Origin: JASHZA01 sp035624865
Lineage (GTDB): Bacteria; Desulfobacterota; Binatia; Binatales; Binataceae
Assembly (NCBI GenBank): GCA_035624865.1
Contig: DASPQS010000089.1
Coordinates: 1 to 8,467 of the forward strand
Reading direction: 5' to 3'
Length of the DNA stretch: 8,467 nt
The notes beneath the pieces were generated by a model. It saw only the letters and a program-made list of their open reading frames with translations, did no database searches and was not told the DNA's origin. Below are positions 1 through 6,493 of this stretch, one piece after another (positions within the stretch are counted from its first letter, which is position 1; each line of letters starts with the position of its first letter). Both the position numbers and the translations under genes were made by a program.

Positions 1-217
1 CCCAGAACAGTTGCGCGTCGTAATGAGTGTGAAGATCGACAAAGCCGGGCACGACGTTGAGGCCGCCGGCGTCGATTACTTTGGTCGCCTGGTGCGATTT
101 GAGGTGGCCGATCTTGGCGATCTTGCCGTTTTTGATGCCGACATCGGCCTGGTATCGCGGCATACGGGTGCCGTCGATCACCATGCCACCCCTGATGACC
201 ACATCGAATTCAGCCAT
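1..217 (-). CDS. Amidohydrolase, N-acyl-D-amino-acid deacylase-like (5' part only, second tandem copy)
   Basis: This is the N-terminal 72 codons of a second copy of the amidohydrolase encoded at 367-2085; the rest lies beyond the window edge. The start is ATG at 217, preceded by a GGAGGA ribosome binding site at 225-230. The visible part holds the N-terminal beta-sandwich strand segment of the amidohydrolase fold and the metal-binding HTH motif (VDLHTHYDAQLFW, His63 and His65). An ungapped alignment with 1869-2085 shows 22 base differences in 217 but only three residue changes (D30N, N45T, A56V). Most differences are therefore silent, which suggests both copies have been kept functional. The family (COG3653) hydrolyses N-acyl D-amino acids or related cyclic amides with bound zinc; the true substrate is unknown. 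The similarity continues through the ribosome binding site. Confidence 0.9.
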   Translation of the reverse strand, partial: MAEFDVVIRGGMVIDGTRMPRYQADVGIKNGKIAKIGHLKSHQATKVIDAGGLNVVPGFVDLHTHYDAQLFW

Positions 218-261
218 TTGGATTTCCTCCTGCCCCGAGAATTCGTCTTCGGAAAGAACGA

Positions 262-288
262 CGGAGGCCGGGGAATTCCCGGCCTCCG
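262..288 (-). terminator. Hairpin between the two amidohydrolase copies, probable intrinsic terminator
   Basis: A perfect 11-base-pair inverted repeat (262-272 with 278-288, CGGAGGCCGGG and its complement) encloses a 5-base loop. On the minus strand it lies 78 bases after the stop of the complete amidohydrolase and is followed by a T-enriched but imperfect run, TCGTTCTTT. That supports termination or attenuation between the tandem genes. The interrupted U-tract lowers confidence. Confidence 0.55.
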
Positions 289-366
289 AATCAACCTTCT
301 GTCAGCCGCCCGCCGATACGGCCGGCACACTTTCCCCAGTCAGCGCGGCGAGTTGGCGCAATGCGA

Positions 367-2085
367 TCAACCCCCGTGGCGCAGCAGACGGCCTGAGGTT
401 GCGCCCGTGCACTTGTTATCCTCGAACGTCACCTCGCCGTTGACCATGATCGTATGGTAGCCCTCGGCGCGCTGCACCCGGCGCCATTCGCCGCCCGGGA
501 AGTCGTGGACGATTTCGAGCGGTTTGATCGCGAGCTTGTTGAGGTCGTACACCACGATGTCCGCCCAGTTGCCCTCGACCAGCGTGCCGCGGTTCTTGAA
601 GCCCGCACACATGGCAGGATGAGTGCTCAAGCGGAAATGGATCTCTTCAAGCGGCAGGATGTTGTTGTCGCGCCCCATCTTGATCAGCGCTTCGGTCGAG
701 TAACGGCCACCCGAGAAGAACTTGGTATGGGCGCCGCCGTCGGAAACACCGAAGATCGCCATTCCGGGTGAGGTCACCATCTCTTTGAGATAGTCGTTCC
801 GCACGTTGATCGGAGGCGTGTAGAACTCGGTATTGAGCCCGTCGGCGCATGCGATATCGAGCATCGCGTCAACCGGATGCTTGTTCTCCTTCTGCGCGAT
901 CTCGCCGATGGTCATGTTCTCGTACTTCTTCAGCGCGGAGCTCTTGCACTCGAGCACGAAGATGTCGCGAACGTTGTTGGTGATGAGCCCGGTCATCTCG
1001 TCGACCTTGCGGAGACCCGGCCGCCGCTCGGGATCGCTCAGCTTCATCAGCCGATCTTCGACCGGACCGGTGGTCACTTCACGCCATTCGGGCATGTCGT
1101 CCCACAGGTTCCAATCCTTGAAGGTGAACAGGAAGCCGACTTCGAGCGTCGCACTCTGGCCGTAGACGCGGATGCCGCGGCGGGCGCAGCTTTCGATCCA
1201 GTGCAATTGCCGGCGGAAACGTTCCGGATGAGCATCGTTCACGGCGATCGCGTTGTAGAGAATCGGCCGGCCGGCTGCCAGCGCCAGTTCCTCGAAATGG
1301 TGCTCGGTATGGTCCTGGATGTCGCCCTCGTATTTGCTGGCGTCCGGGATGTAGGACATCTGGATGAAGCCCTCGTTGCGTTGGCCGAGCACGCTTGCGA
1401 GCTCGAGAGCGGTTTCATCGTGCATCAGATCGGTAACCATCGGGGTACCGTCGTAGTCGGCCTGGACGCTGTTGCGCCCGAAGCGCTGCGCCGACCATCC
1501 GCAAGCGCCGCGATCCATCGCCTCATTGATTATCCGGCACATCTCCTGGGTTTCCGTCTTGGTCGGCATGCGGCCCGACTTCGCCTCTTCCAGGCCCATG
1601 ACCCAGGTCATAACCGGCGCCATCGGTACGAACGGCAGCATGTTCACGCCCTTGGGATGGCGCTCGACGCTGTCGAGAAATTCCGGATAGGTGACCCAAT
1701 CCCACGGCAGGCCGGCCTTCATCGAGGCATAGGGGATAGCCTCGGTGCGTGTCATCGTGAGCATCGAACGTTCCCGCAAATCGGGCTTGACCGGGGCGAA
1801 ACCGAAGCCGCAATTGCCGATCACGACCGAAGTGACGCCGTGCCAACTCGAGATGGTGCAGTAGGGGTCCCAGAAAAGTTGCGCGTCGTAGTGGGTGTGG
1901 AGATCGACGAAACCGGGGGCGACATTGAGTCCGCCGGCGTCAATCACTTTGTTCGCCTGATGCGACTTGAGGTGGCCGATCTTGGCGATCTTGCCGTCTT
2001 TGATGCCCACATCGGCCTGGTATCGAGGCATACGAGTGCCGTCGATCACCATGCCCCCTCTGATGACCACATCGAATTCCGCCAT
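367..2085 (-). CDS. Amidohydrolase, N-acyl-D-amino-acid deacylase family (COG3653-like)
   Basis: This 572-residue protein is a metal-dependent hydrolase of the amidohydrolase superfamily, likely cytoplasmic because no signal peptide is seen. The visible order is: an N-terminal beta-sandwich segment (residues 1-57), the metal motif HTHYDAQ (His63, His65), VVIGNCGFGFAP with Cys92 at the position of the zinc-binding Cys of D-aminoacylases, a long TIM-barrel middle, and GVSDGGAH with Asp449 as the likely catalytic Asp. The C-terminal segment (WADIVVYDL, then HTIMVNGEVTFE) is typical of the family. The length is near the usual 500-580. ATG at 2085 is chosen because AGGAGGGA (2091-2098) precedes it; an in-frame ATG eight codons upstream lacks this. 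The gene lies downstream of the crotonase on the same strand, 207 bases away, with its own promoter-like sequence. The family often acts on N-acyl-D-amino acids, but substrates vary widely, so the substrate is not assigned. A near-identical copy follows at 1-217. Confidence 0.9.
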   Translation of the reverse strand: MAEFDVVIRGGMVIDGTRMPRYQADVGIKDGKIAKIGHLKSHQANKVIDAGGLNVAPGFVDLHTHYDAQLFWDPYCTISSWHGVTSVVIGNCGFGFAPVKPDLRERSMLTMTRTEAIPYASMKAGLPWDWVTYPEFLDSVERHPKGVNMLPFVPMAPVMTWVMGLEEAKSGRMPTKTETQEMCRIINEAMDRGACGWSAQRFGRNSVQADYDGTPMVTDLMHDETALELASVLGQRNEGFIQMSYIPDASKYEGDIQDHTEHHFEELALAAGRPILYNAIAVNDAHPERFRRQLHWIESCARRGIRVYGQSATLEVGFLFTFKDWNLWDDMPEWREVTTGPVEDRLMKLSDPERRPGLRKVDEMTGLITNNVRDIFVLECKSSALKKYENMTIGEIAQKENKHPVDAMLDIACADGLNTEFYTPPINVRNDYLKEMVTSPGMAIFGVSDGGAHTKFFSGGRYSTEALIKMGRDNNILPLEEIHFRLSTHPAMCAGFKNRGTLVEGNWADIVVYDLNKLAIKPLEIVHDFPGGEWRRVQRAEGYHTIMVNGEVTFEDNKCTGATSGRLLRHGG

Positions 2086-2215
2086 TTGAGTCCCTCCTGC
2101 CGTGCGCATTCGCGCTTGGGTGAAAAGTATCGTTATGCGGTTAGTTTCGAGCCCGGGCCTCCGACAAGCATTCAGCTCTGGGAGACGATTCTCCTAATAT
2201 CCCCGCTTAACTCCG

Positions 2216-2245
2216 CTTATAGCGAAACTCCCGCAGATTCCACAA
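2216..2245 (-). promoter_or_regulatory. Sigma70-like promoter for the complete amidohydrolase gene
   Basis: On the minus strand, TTGTGG (2245-2240) and TATAAG (2221-2216, five of six bases of the consensus) are separated by 18 bases. The start of transcription would fall near 2209, giving a leader of about 125 bases before ATG 2085. A dyad covers the -35 box, and a 10-base-spaced direct repeat covers the -10 box and start region. Recognised by eye only. Confidence 0.4.
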
Positions 2246-2251
2246 GTGGAA
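2238..2251. promoter_or_regulatory. Candidate operator dyad over the -35 box
   Basis: TTCCAC-AA-GTGGAA is a perfect 6-2-6 inverted repeat in non-coding DNA. It overlaps the proposed -35 hexamer of the amidohydrolase promoter, where a repressor would block polymerase. Just downstream, CCGCTTA occurs twice (2203-2209 and 2213-2219), exactly 10 bases apart. No regulator gene is visible to pair with it. Confidence 0.3.
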
Positions 2252-2292
2252 GCAATGCTCGAACCCTGCCGCGATGCCCTCGCCTGCTCCAC

Positions 2293-3072
2293 CTAGCGCC
2301 CCTTGAAAGTCGCCTCGCGCTTTTGCAGGAACGCCCCCATCCCTTCGACCCGATCCTCGGTACCGAACAGGAAGCCCATCGCTTGCCGTTCGGCCTCGAT
2401 TCCCGTCTTCAGGTCGGAATTGATCCCGGCATGGACCAGCATCTTGGCGCATCGAACCGCCAGCGGCGGCATCTTGATCAGTCGGCGCGCCCATTCCATG
2501 GCGGTCTCGAGCACTTTGGCCGAGGGCACGACTTCATTGACGAGGCCGAATTGAAGGGCTTTTTGAGCGGTCAGGGGATCGCCAAAGTAAATCATCTGTT
2601 TGGCGAGGGCGGGCGGCAGCATGTGCGAGAGGCGCTGGGTGCCCCCAGCCCCCGGCAAGACGCCAATCTTGATCTCCGGTACTCCGATGAGTGCTTCCTC
2701 GGCCATGATGCGAAAGTCACACGAGATCGCGAGCTCGCAGCCGCCGCCAAAGGCCAGGCCGTTGACCGCGGCGATGGTCGGGCGGTCGAGGTCGTCAATC
2801 GCACTGAAGGCAATCTGGACCGACTCGATAAAGGCCATGAACTCGCCGCTGGAGCCGATACTGGCGAGATTCGAGATATCGGCGCCGGCGCAAAAGGCTC
2901 GCCCGTTGCCGGTGAACACCAGCACCCTGACAGACTTGTCGGCGCGCACGTTCGTAACCAGTTCACCGAACTCTCGGACCATCACCGCGTCGATCGAGTT
3001 GAGCTTGCTTGGACGGTTGAGCCTGACCAGCGCGATTCCGCTGTCGAGCGAATACTCGAAAGTCTGATACAT
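2293..3072 (-). CDS. Enoyl-CoA hydratase/isomerase family protein (crotonase)
   Basis: This 259-residue protein has the standard length of a single-domain crotonase, which hydrates or isomerises enoyl-CoA thioesters in the cytoplasm. Key parts are visible: the oxyanion-hole segment FCAGADI (residues 60-66), GGGCELA with Glu113, and PEIKIGVLPGAGGTQRL with Glu133. Glu113 and Glu133 match the two catalytic glutamates of rat mitochondrial hydratase, so true hydratase activity is plausible. The C-terminal helical part ends in the usual REATFKGR. ATG at 3072 is preceded by GGGAGG (3081-3086) at a normal distance; the longer reading frame to 3159 has no such site. Beside box genes it could act on the dehydroadipyl-CoA-type intermediates made after ring opening, or in general beta-oxidation. 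The exact substrate cannot be read from the sequence. Confidence 0.92.
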   Translation of the reverse strand: MYQTFEYSLDSGIALVRLNRPSKLNSIDAVMVREFGELVTNVRADKSVRVLVFTGNGRAFCAGADISNLASIGSSGEFMAFIESVQIAFSAIDDLDRPTIAAVNGLAFGGGCELAISCDFRIMAEEALIGVPEIKIGVLPGAGGTQRLSHMLPPALAKQMIYFGDPLTAQKALQFGLVNEVVPSAKVLETAMEWARRLIKMPPLAVRCAKMLVHAGINSDLKTGIEAERQAMGFLFGTEDRVEGMGAFLQKREATFKGR

Positions 3073-3167
3073 TTGGTTTTCCTCCCGGCGCCGTGATAGC
3101 AAAAGCTCACCCCCACGTTGCGGGCGGGGGAGCGGATGGAAGGCGAGCGTGCCACGCAACGGCGGAC

Positions 3168-3196
3168 TTGTCCACGCGGCGGCGCTCGCTAATATT
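3168..3196 (+). promoter_or_regulatory. Promoter-like sequence just before the membrane-protein gene
   Basis: TTGTCC (3168-3173) and AATATT (3191-3196) are 17 bases apart, each matching four of six consensus bases. The predicted transcription start, about 3202-3204, is directly at the ATG (3205), so the mRNA would have almost no leader. This agrees with the lack of any Shine-Dalgarno sequence there. Confidence 0.35.
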
Positions 3197-3204
3197 GGCG
3201 ACGA

Positions 3205-3645
3205 ATGAGCAAAGAGGGCGAAACAGTTTTTCCCTGGCGCGCGGTCATCCTTGGTCCGCTGTTCATCGCGCTGTTCGCGCTGGCCTTTTACTTCTACAAC
3301 GACCTGCGGCAGGGACTCGGCCTCGTCCTGCTCGGCAGCTCATTCATGGTGCCTATGCTCTGGGTAGTATTGGCCGCTCGCGACGCCGAATATGCGGACT
3401 CCCCGGTGCGCCAGTTCATTCCAAGAATGACTGCGATGCTGGTGCTGGGTTCCACCCTGCTTGCCTTTACGATGTGGAATGTCGATCCGCGGATCAGCGC
3501 GATGGAGGGGGGCTTCGCGTTGTTGTATATCGCAGCGGGCCTGGTGGCCCTTCGCTTCATCAATTCCCGGCCCAAGCGGCCGCAGCTCACGGCCTTAAGC
3601 GGCGGCAATCTCGAACGCCGCCAGCGCCGCCGCAGCCATCGCTAA
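3205..3645 (+). CDS. Four-helix integral membrane protein of unknown function
   Basis: This 146-residue protein was not recognised as a member of any named family. It shows four hydrophobic segments, at about residues 13-31, 36-58, 73-91 and 99-117. They are joined by short loops, and the C-terminal tail is strongly basic (arginine-rich, ending RRQRRRSHR), which would favour a cytoplasmic C-terminus by the positive-inside rule. There is no signal-peptide cleavage site or catalytic motif. No Shine-Dalgarno sequence precedes ATG 3205; a -10-like AATATT sits nine bases upstream, which suggests leaderless translation. It diverges from the crotonase gene across 132 bases and precedes the cupin gene by 130 bases. 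That second gap has its own promoter-like sequence, so co-transcription with the box operon is uncertain. Confidence 0.75.
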   Translation: MSKEGETVFPWRAVILGPLFIALFALAFYFYNDLRQGLGLVLLGSSFMVPMLWVVLAARDAEYADSPVRQFIPRMTAMLVLGSTLLAFTMWNVDPRISAMEGGFALLYIAAGLVALRFINSRPKRPQLTALSGGNLERRQRRRSHR

Positions 3646-3664
3646 GCGCTCGCCGATTCCTTGC

Positions 3665-3693
3665 TTGGGCCCTGCGCCCGACTCTGCTACAAG
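3665..3693 (+). promoter_or_regulatory. Extended -10 promoter upstream of the cupin-SnoaL-boxC operon
   Basis: TTGGGC (3665-3670), a 17-base spacer, and TACAAG (3688-3693) directly preceded by TGC (an extended -10 element) form a promoter-like unit. Transcription would start near 3700, leaving about 75 bases of leader before ATG 3776. This also argues against the in-frame ATG at 3665 as the cupin start. Confidence 0.4.
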
Positions 3694-3775
3694 CAAAGCG
3701 TCCACCGGCCCGCCCGGACCTCGAATTCGCGTCCGCGGGAGATATCCGGTGAGAATCCAAAAGGTGAGTTCGATC

Positions 3776-4228
3776 ATGGCAGCGAAAGAAAAACCAACAC
3801 CCACTCAGTATTTTGATCCGATCGACGCGGCCCTGGTTCACACCAACAACCTGGATTGGATCGACACCGGGACCGGCAATCAGTTCAAGGTGCTGCGCAT
3901 CAGCAAGGAGACCGGCGCCTGGAGCGCGCTGATCAAGGCGCCGGCCGGCCAGGTAAATGCGCCTCACACTCACCTCGGGCCTGCGGACTTCTACGTTTTC
4001 TCGGGCGGCTTCGATTACCGTGGGGGTTCTGCCCGCGCCGGCGACTGGGTCTACGAACCGGCGGGCGCCGTGCACGAAGCCACCACCCATCCGGTGGACA
4101 CGGTCTACCTGGCGAATGTCTACGGCCCGGTGGCATTCCACGGCAAGGATGGCGCCTTCGCCGGAATCCTCGACTGGCGCGCGGTCCAGGCGATGGTGGA
4201 CGCTGCGGCGAAAAAGAAGAAGCCCTGA
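3776..4228 (+). CDS. Cupin-domain protein, 2,4'-dihydroxyacetophenone dioxygenase/ChrR-like
   Basis: This 150-residue protein is a single cupin barrel. Motif 1 is G58-x5-H64-x-H66-x4-D71-x5-G77, with Asp71 where the canonical motif has Glu. Motif 2 is G89-x5-P95-x-G97-x2-H100. His64, His66 and His100 would hold one metal ion, probably iron, as in three-histidine cupin dioxygenases such as acetylacetone dioxygenase. The stretch YLANVYGPVAFHGKDG (about residues 111-126) resembles proteins annotated as the 2,4'-dihydroxyacetophenone dioxygenase family. A role in aromatic or diketone cleavage is therefore possible but not proven; a ChrR-type sensing role is the alternative. The lysine-rich tail is unremarkable. 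ATG 3776 is preceded by AAGGTGAG (3761-3768); an upstream in-frame ATG at 3665 falls within the promoter-like sequence. It is the first gene of a plus-strand run ending in boxC. Confidence 0.85.
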   Translation: MAAKEKPTPTQYFDPIDAALVHTNNLDWIDTGTGNQFKVLRISKETGAWSALIKAPAGQVNAPHTHLGPADFYVFSGGFDYRGGSARAGDWVYEPAGAVHEATTHPVDTVYLANVYGPVAFHGKDGAFAGILDWRAVQAMVDAAAKKKKP

Positions 4229-4240
4229 CGAATTTTGCGG

Positions 4241-4286
4241 CGCGCGCCGGCGCATCGATTCAGGCAAATCAGTGCATCGGCGCGCG
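4241..4286 (+). other. Stable intergenic hairpin between cupin and SnoaL-like genes
   Basis: CGCGCGCCG (4241-4249) pairs perfectly with CGGCGCGCG (4278-4286). Pairing continues inward past one mismatch (GCA with TGC), leaving a loop of about 16 bases. No U-tract follows, so it is a weak terminator candidate. A role as a processing or mRNA-stability element within the operon is an alternative. Confidence 0.35.
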
Positions 4287-4325
4287 GACTTTACCGCAGT
4301 TGAATCCGGCAAGGTGGAGGCGGCT

Positions 4326-4784
4326 ATGGACAATCTTGAACTCGAAAGGCGCATCACCGTCCTCGAGGACATCGAGGCGATCAAGAAGCTCAAGGCCCGC
4401 TACTGCGAGATCTGCGACGACGATCACAACCAGGACCGCATCGTGCAGATTTTCGCCGAGGACGGCATCTGGGAAAGCAAGGACTTCGGACAGGCAAAAG
4501 GGCATGCCGAGCTGCGCAAGCTGTTCAAGAGTTTCGCCGATCGCATCAGCTTCTCGCAGCACAACGTGATGAACCCGATTATCGAGGTGAACGGCAACAC
4601 GGCAAAAGGCTCGTGGTACTTCCTCGGACCTTTCACTTTTCGCAAGGGCAATCGCCAGATGTGGCTGGCCGCGCGCTACGAGGACGATTACGTCAAGATC
4701 AACGGCGAGTGGAAATTCAAGCATCTGCGCGCGATCGGCCGGATGGCGGCGCCGTACGAAAAGGGCTGGGCCAAGAACGACTAG
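4326..4784 (+). CDS. SnoaL-like / nuclear transport factor 2-fold protein
   Basis: This 152-residue protein has the layout of the SnoaL_4-type NTF2-like family. An N-terminal helix (ITVLEDIEAIKKLKARY, residues 10-26) is followed by a second helical segment ending in FAEDGIWES (43-51). A third helix (60-73) leads to SQHNVMNPIIEVNG (77-90) and a curved beta-sheet with RYEDDYVKINGEWKFKHLRA (117-136). Such cone-shaped proteins act as small hydratases, isomerases or ring-modifying enzymes, or only bind ligands; no activity is assigned here. The start is supported by GGTGGAGG (4313-4320) five bases before ATG. It ends 14 bases before boxC, so the two are almost certainly co-transcribed and perhaps translationally linked. 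That position hints at a role with benzoyl-CoA intermediates. It is not part of the characterised box pathway. Confidence 0.85.
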   Translation: MDNLELERRITVLEDIEAIKKLKARYCEICDDDHNQDRIVQIFAEDGIWESKDFGQAKGHAELRKLFKSFADRISFSQHNVMNPIIEVNGNTAKGSWYFLGPFTFRKGNRQMWLAARYEDDYVKINGEWKFKHLRAIGRMAAPYEKGWAKND

Positions 4785-4798
4785 CGACTCGCCCTGAA

Positions 4799-6436
4799 AT
4801 GCGGAACCAACCCGTGGACACCCCCATCAGTTTCGAAACCCATCCGAGCCGCTACCGCCATCTGAAGCTCGAGGCCGAGGCGGATCGCGCGCGCATCTTC
4901 CTGAAGGTTGACGAAAACGGCGGGCTGCGTCCGGGATATCAGCTGAAGCTCAATTCCTACGACCTCGGCGTCGACATCGAACTGGCCGACGCCGTCACGC
5001 GGATTCGCTTCGAGCATCCGGGCGTCTCGGTGGTCACGCTGACCAGCGCGATCGACGGCACCTTCTGCGCCGGCGCCAATATCTTCATGCTGGCGTCGTC
5101 GGATCACGGCTTCAAGGTGAATTTCTGCAAGTTCACCAACGAGACGCGGCTGGCGATGGAGGACGCGAGCCTCACCGGCGGCCAGCGCTACATCGCCGCG
5201 CTCAACGGAGTTTGCAGCGGCGGCGGCTACGAACTCGCGCTCGCCTGCGACGAAATCATCCTGGTCGATGACCGCCGCTCGGCCGTGAGCCTGCCGGAGA
5301 CGCCCTTCCTCGGCGTTCTGCCCGGTACGGGAGGACTTACGCGCCTGGTCGACAAGCGCAAGGTGCGCCGGGACCTCGCGGATATTTTCGCGACTCTCGC
5401 CGAGGGCATGCGCGGCGAGAAGGCAGTGCAATGGCGCCTGGTCGACTCCGTGATCCCGCGTTCGCGTTTCGCCGCAGGCGTCGACCAACGGGTCTCCGAA
5501 CTCGCCGATCCCGATCGCGCCTCGCGCACCGGAGTCGTGCTCGACGTGCTTGCGCCGTCGGAAACGGACGACGAGATTCGCTACCGCCATCTGACGCTCC
5601 GGCTCGACCGCAAGCGCCGGCTCGCCGAACTGATGATCGAAGGTCCGGGCCTGGTTCCGGATATTCCGGCCGACCCGGCGAGACTCGGCGCCGACTGGTA
5701 TCCGCTGCGGCTCTTCCGCGAGCTCGACGACGCGATCCTGCGCCTGCGTTTCAACTATCCGGAGATCGGACTCGTGCAGATCAAATCGCGCGGCAGCCTC
5801 GCCAACGTCATCGGGTTCGACCGTCAGCTTCGCGCGCGCTTCGGCGAATGGTTCGTGCGCGAGACCATCCACCTGATCAAGCGCGTACTCAAGCGCCTCG
5901 ACCTGACGGCCAAGAGCATCTTCGCAATCGTCGAAGAGGACTCATGCTTCGGCGGCTTTATGCTCGAACTCGCGCTCGCCGCCGACCGCGTCTACATGAA
6001 GTCCGCCGGCGGCATCGAGATCGCGACGAGCCCGCTCAACGGCGGTGCCTTCCCGATGGGCAACGGAATCAGCCGGCTCGCCACCCGCTTCCTCGCCGAT
6101 CCGGAACGCGCGCGCATGCTCGGCGTCGAGAACCGCTTCGACGCGGTGGCCGCGCTGGACTCGGGCCTCATTACCGTCGCGCCCGACGAACTCGACTGGG
6201 AGGACGAGGTGCGCCTTGCGATCGACGAGCGGCTTTCGCTTTCGCCCGACGCGCTGACCGGGATGGAGGCGAGTCTCAGGTTCGCCGGTCCCGAGACGAT
6301 GGAGACGAAAATCTTCGGGCGGCTTTCCGCATGGCAGAACTGGATCTTCCAGCGCCCCAACGCGATCGGCGATCGCGGCGCATTAAAGCTCTACGGCCGG
6401 CCCGAGCGCCCGCAATTCGACTGGAAACGAACCTGA
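4799..6436 (+). CDS. boxC: Benzoyl-CoA-dihydrodiol lyase (2,3-epoxybenzoyl-CoA dihydrolase)
   Basis: This 545-residue protein matches BoxC, usually about 550 residues. BoxC takes 2,3-epoxybenzoyl-CoA and two waters to 3,4-dehydroadipyl-CoA semialdehyde and formate, the ring-opening step of aerobic CoA-dependent benzoate degradation. It has the double-crotonase design. The N-terminal module starts with FETHPSRYRHLKLE and GGLRPGYQLKLNSYDLGVDI (residues 41-60), a BoxC signature. It then shows FCAGANIFML (89-98), GGGYELALACDEI (141-153) and PETPFLGVLPGTGG (166-179). The second module carries GGFMLELALAADRVYM and a PLNGGAFPMGNGISRL segment where the crotonase glycine loop would be. ATG 4799 lies 14 bases after the SnoaL-like stop and lacks a strong Shine-Dalgarno sequence, so translational coupling is likely; GTG 4814 is an alternative start. 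boxB lies 533 bases downstream on the same strand. Confidence 0.95.
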   Translation: MRNQPVDTPISFETHPSRYRHLKLEAEADRARIFLKVDENGGLRPGYQLKLNSYDLGVDIELADAVTRIRFEHPGVSVVTLTSAIDGTFCAGANIFMLASSDHGFKVNFCKFTNETRLAMEDASLTGGQRYIAALNGVCSGGGYELALACDEIILVDDRRSAVSLPETPFLGVLPGTGGLTRLVDKRKVRRDLADIFATLAEGMRGEKAVQWRLVDSVIPRSRFAAGVDQRVSELADPDRASRTGVVLDVLAPSETDDEIRYRHLTLRLDRKRRLAELMIEGPGLVPDIPADPARLGADWYPLRLFRELDDAILRLRFNYPEIGLVQIKSRGSLANVIGFDRQLRARFGEWFVRETIHLIKRVLKRLDLTAKSIFAIVEEDSCFGGFMLELALAADRVYMKSAGGIEIATSPLNGGAFPMGNGISRLATRFLADPERARMLGVENRFDAVAALDSGLITVAPDELDWEDEVRLAIDERLSLSPDALTGMEASLRFAGPETMETKIFGRLSAWQNWIFQRPNAIGDRGALKLYGRPERPQFDWKRT

Positions 6437-6461
6437 GCAGCGAAGTCCGCGCCTATCATGG

Positions 6462-6484
6462 GAGCGAGCCGCGCGGGCCCGCTC
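6462..6484. terminator. GC-rich hairpin between converging boxC and the small ORF
   Basis: GAGCG-a-GCC pairs with GGC-c-CGCTC around a 5-base loop, giving eight pairs and one mismatch, 26 bases after the boxC stop. Neither strand has a following U-tract, so it could stop transcription only with a factor, or merely protect the 3' end. Listed as a weak bidirectional candidate. Confidence 0.3.
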
Positions 6485-6493
6485 AACTCGCCC

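Noticed and set aside
11..460. A 149-codon plus-strand frame over the start of the left amidohydrolase copy
   Set aside because: It is antisense to conserved coding sequence; the same shadow recurs opposite the complete copy.
877..3096. A 739-codon open frame on the plus strand opposite the amidohydrolase and crotonase genes
   Set aside because: It is the reverse-strand shadow of two clear GC-rich genes, crosses their intergenic gap and resembles no protein family.
2293..3159. A longer crotonase reading from 3159
   Set aside because: The extra 29 residues are not crotonase-like and contain the ribosome binding site for ATG 3072.
3587..4393. A 268-codon minus-strand frame opposite the cupin gene
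   Set aside because: The plus strand carries intact cupin motifs and a ribosome binding site; the minus frame has no recognisable domain.
4781..5872. A 363-codon minus-strand frame inside boxC
   Set aside because: boxC is unmistakable on the plus strand, and the antisense product is a biased shadow.
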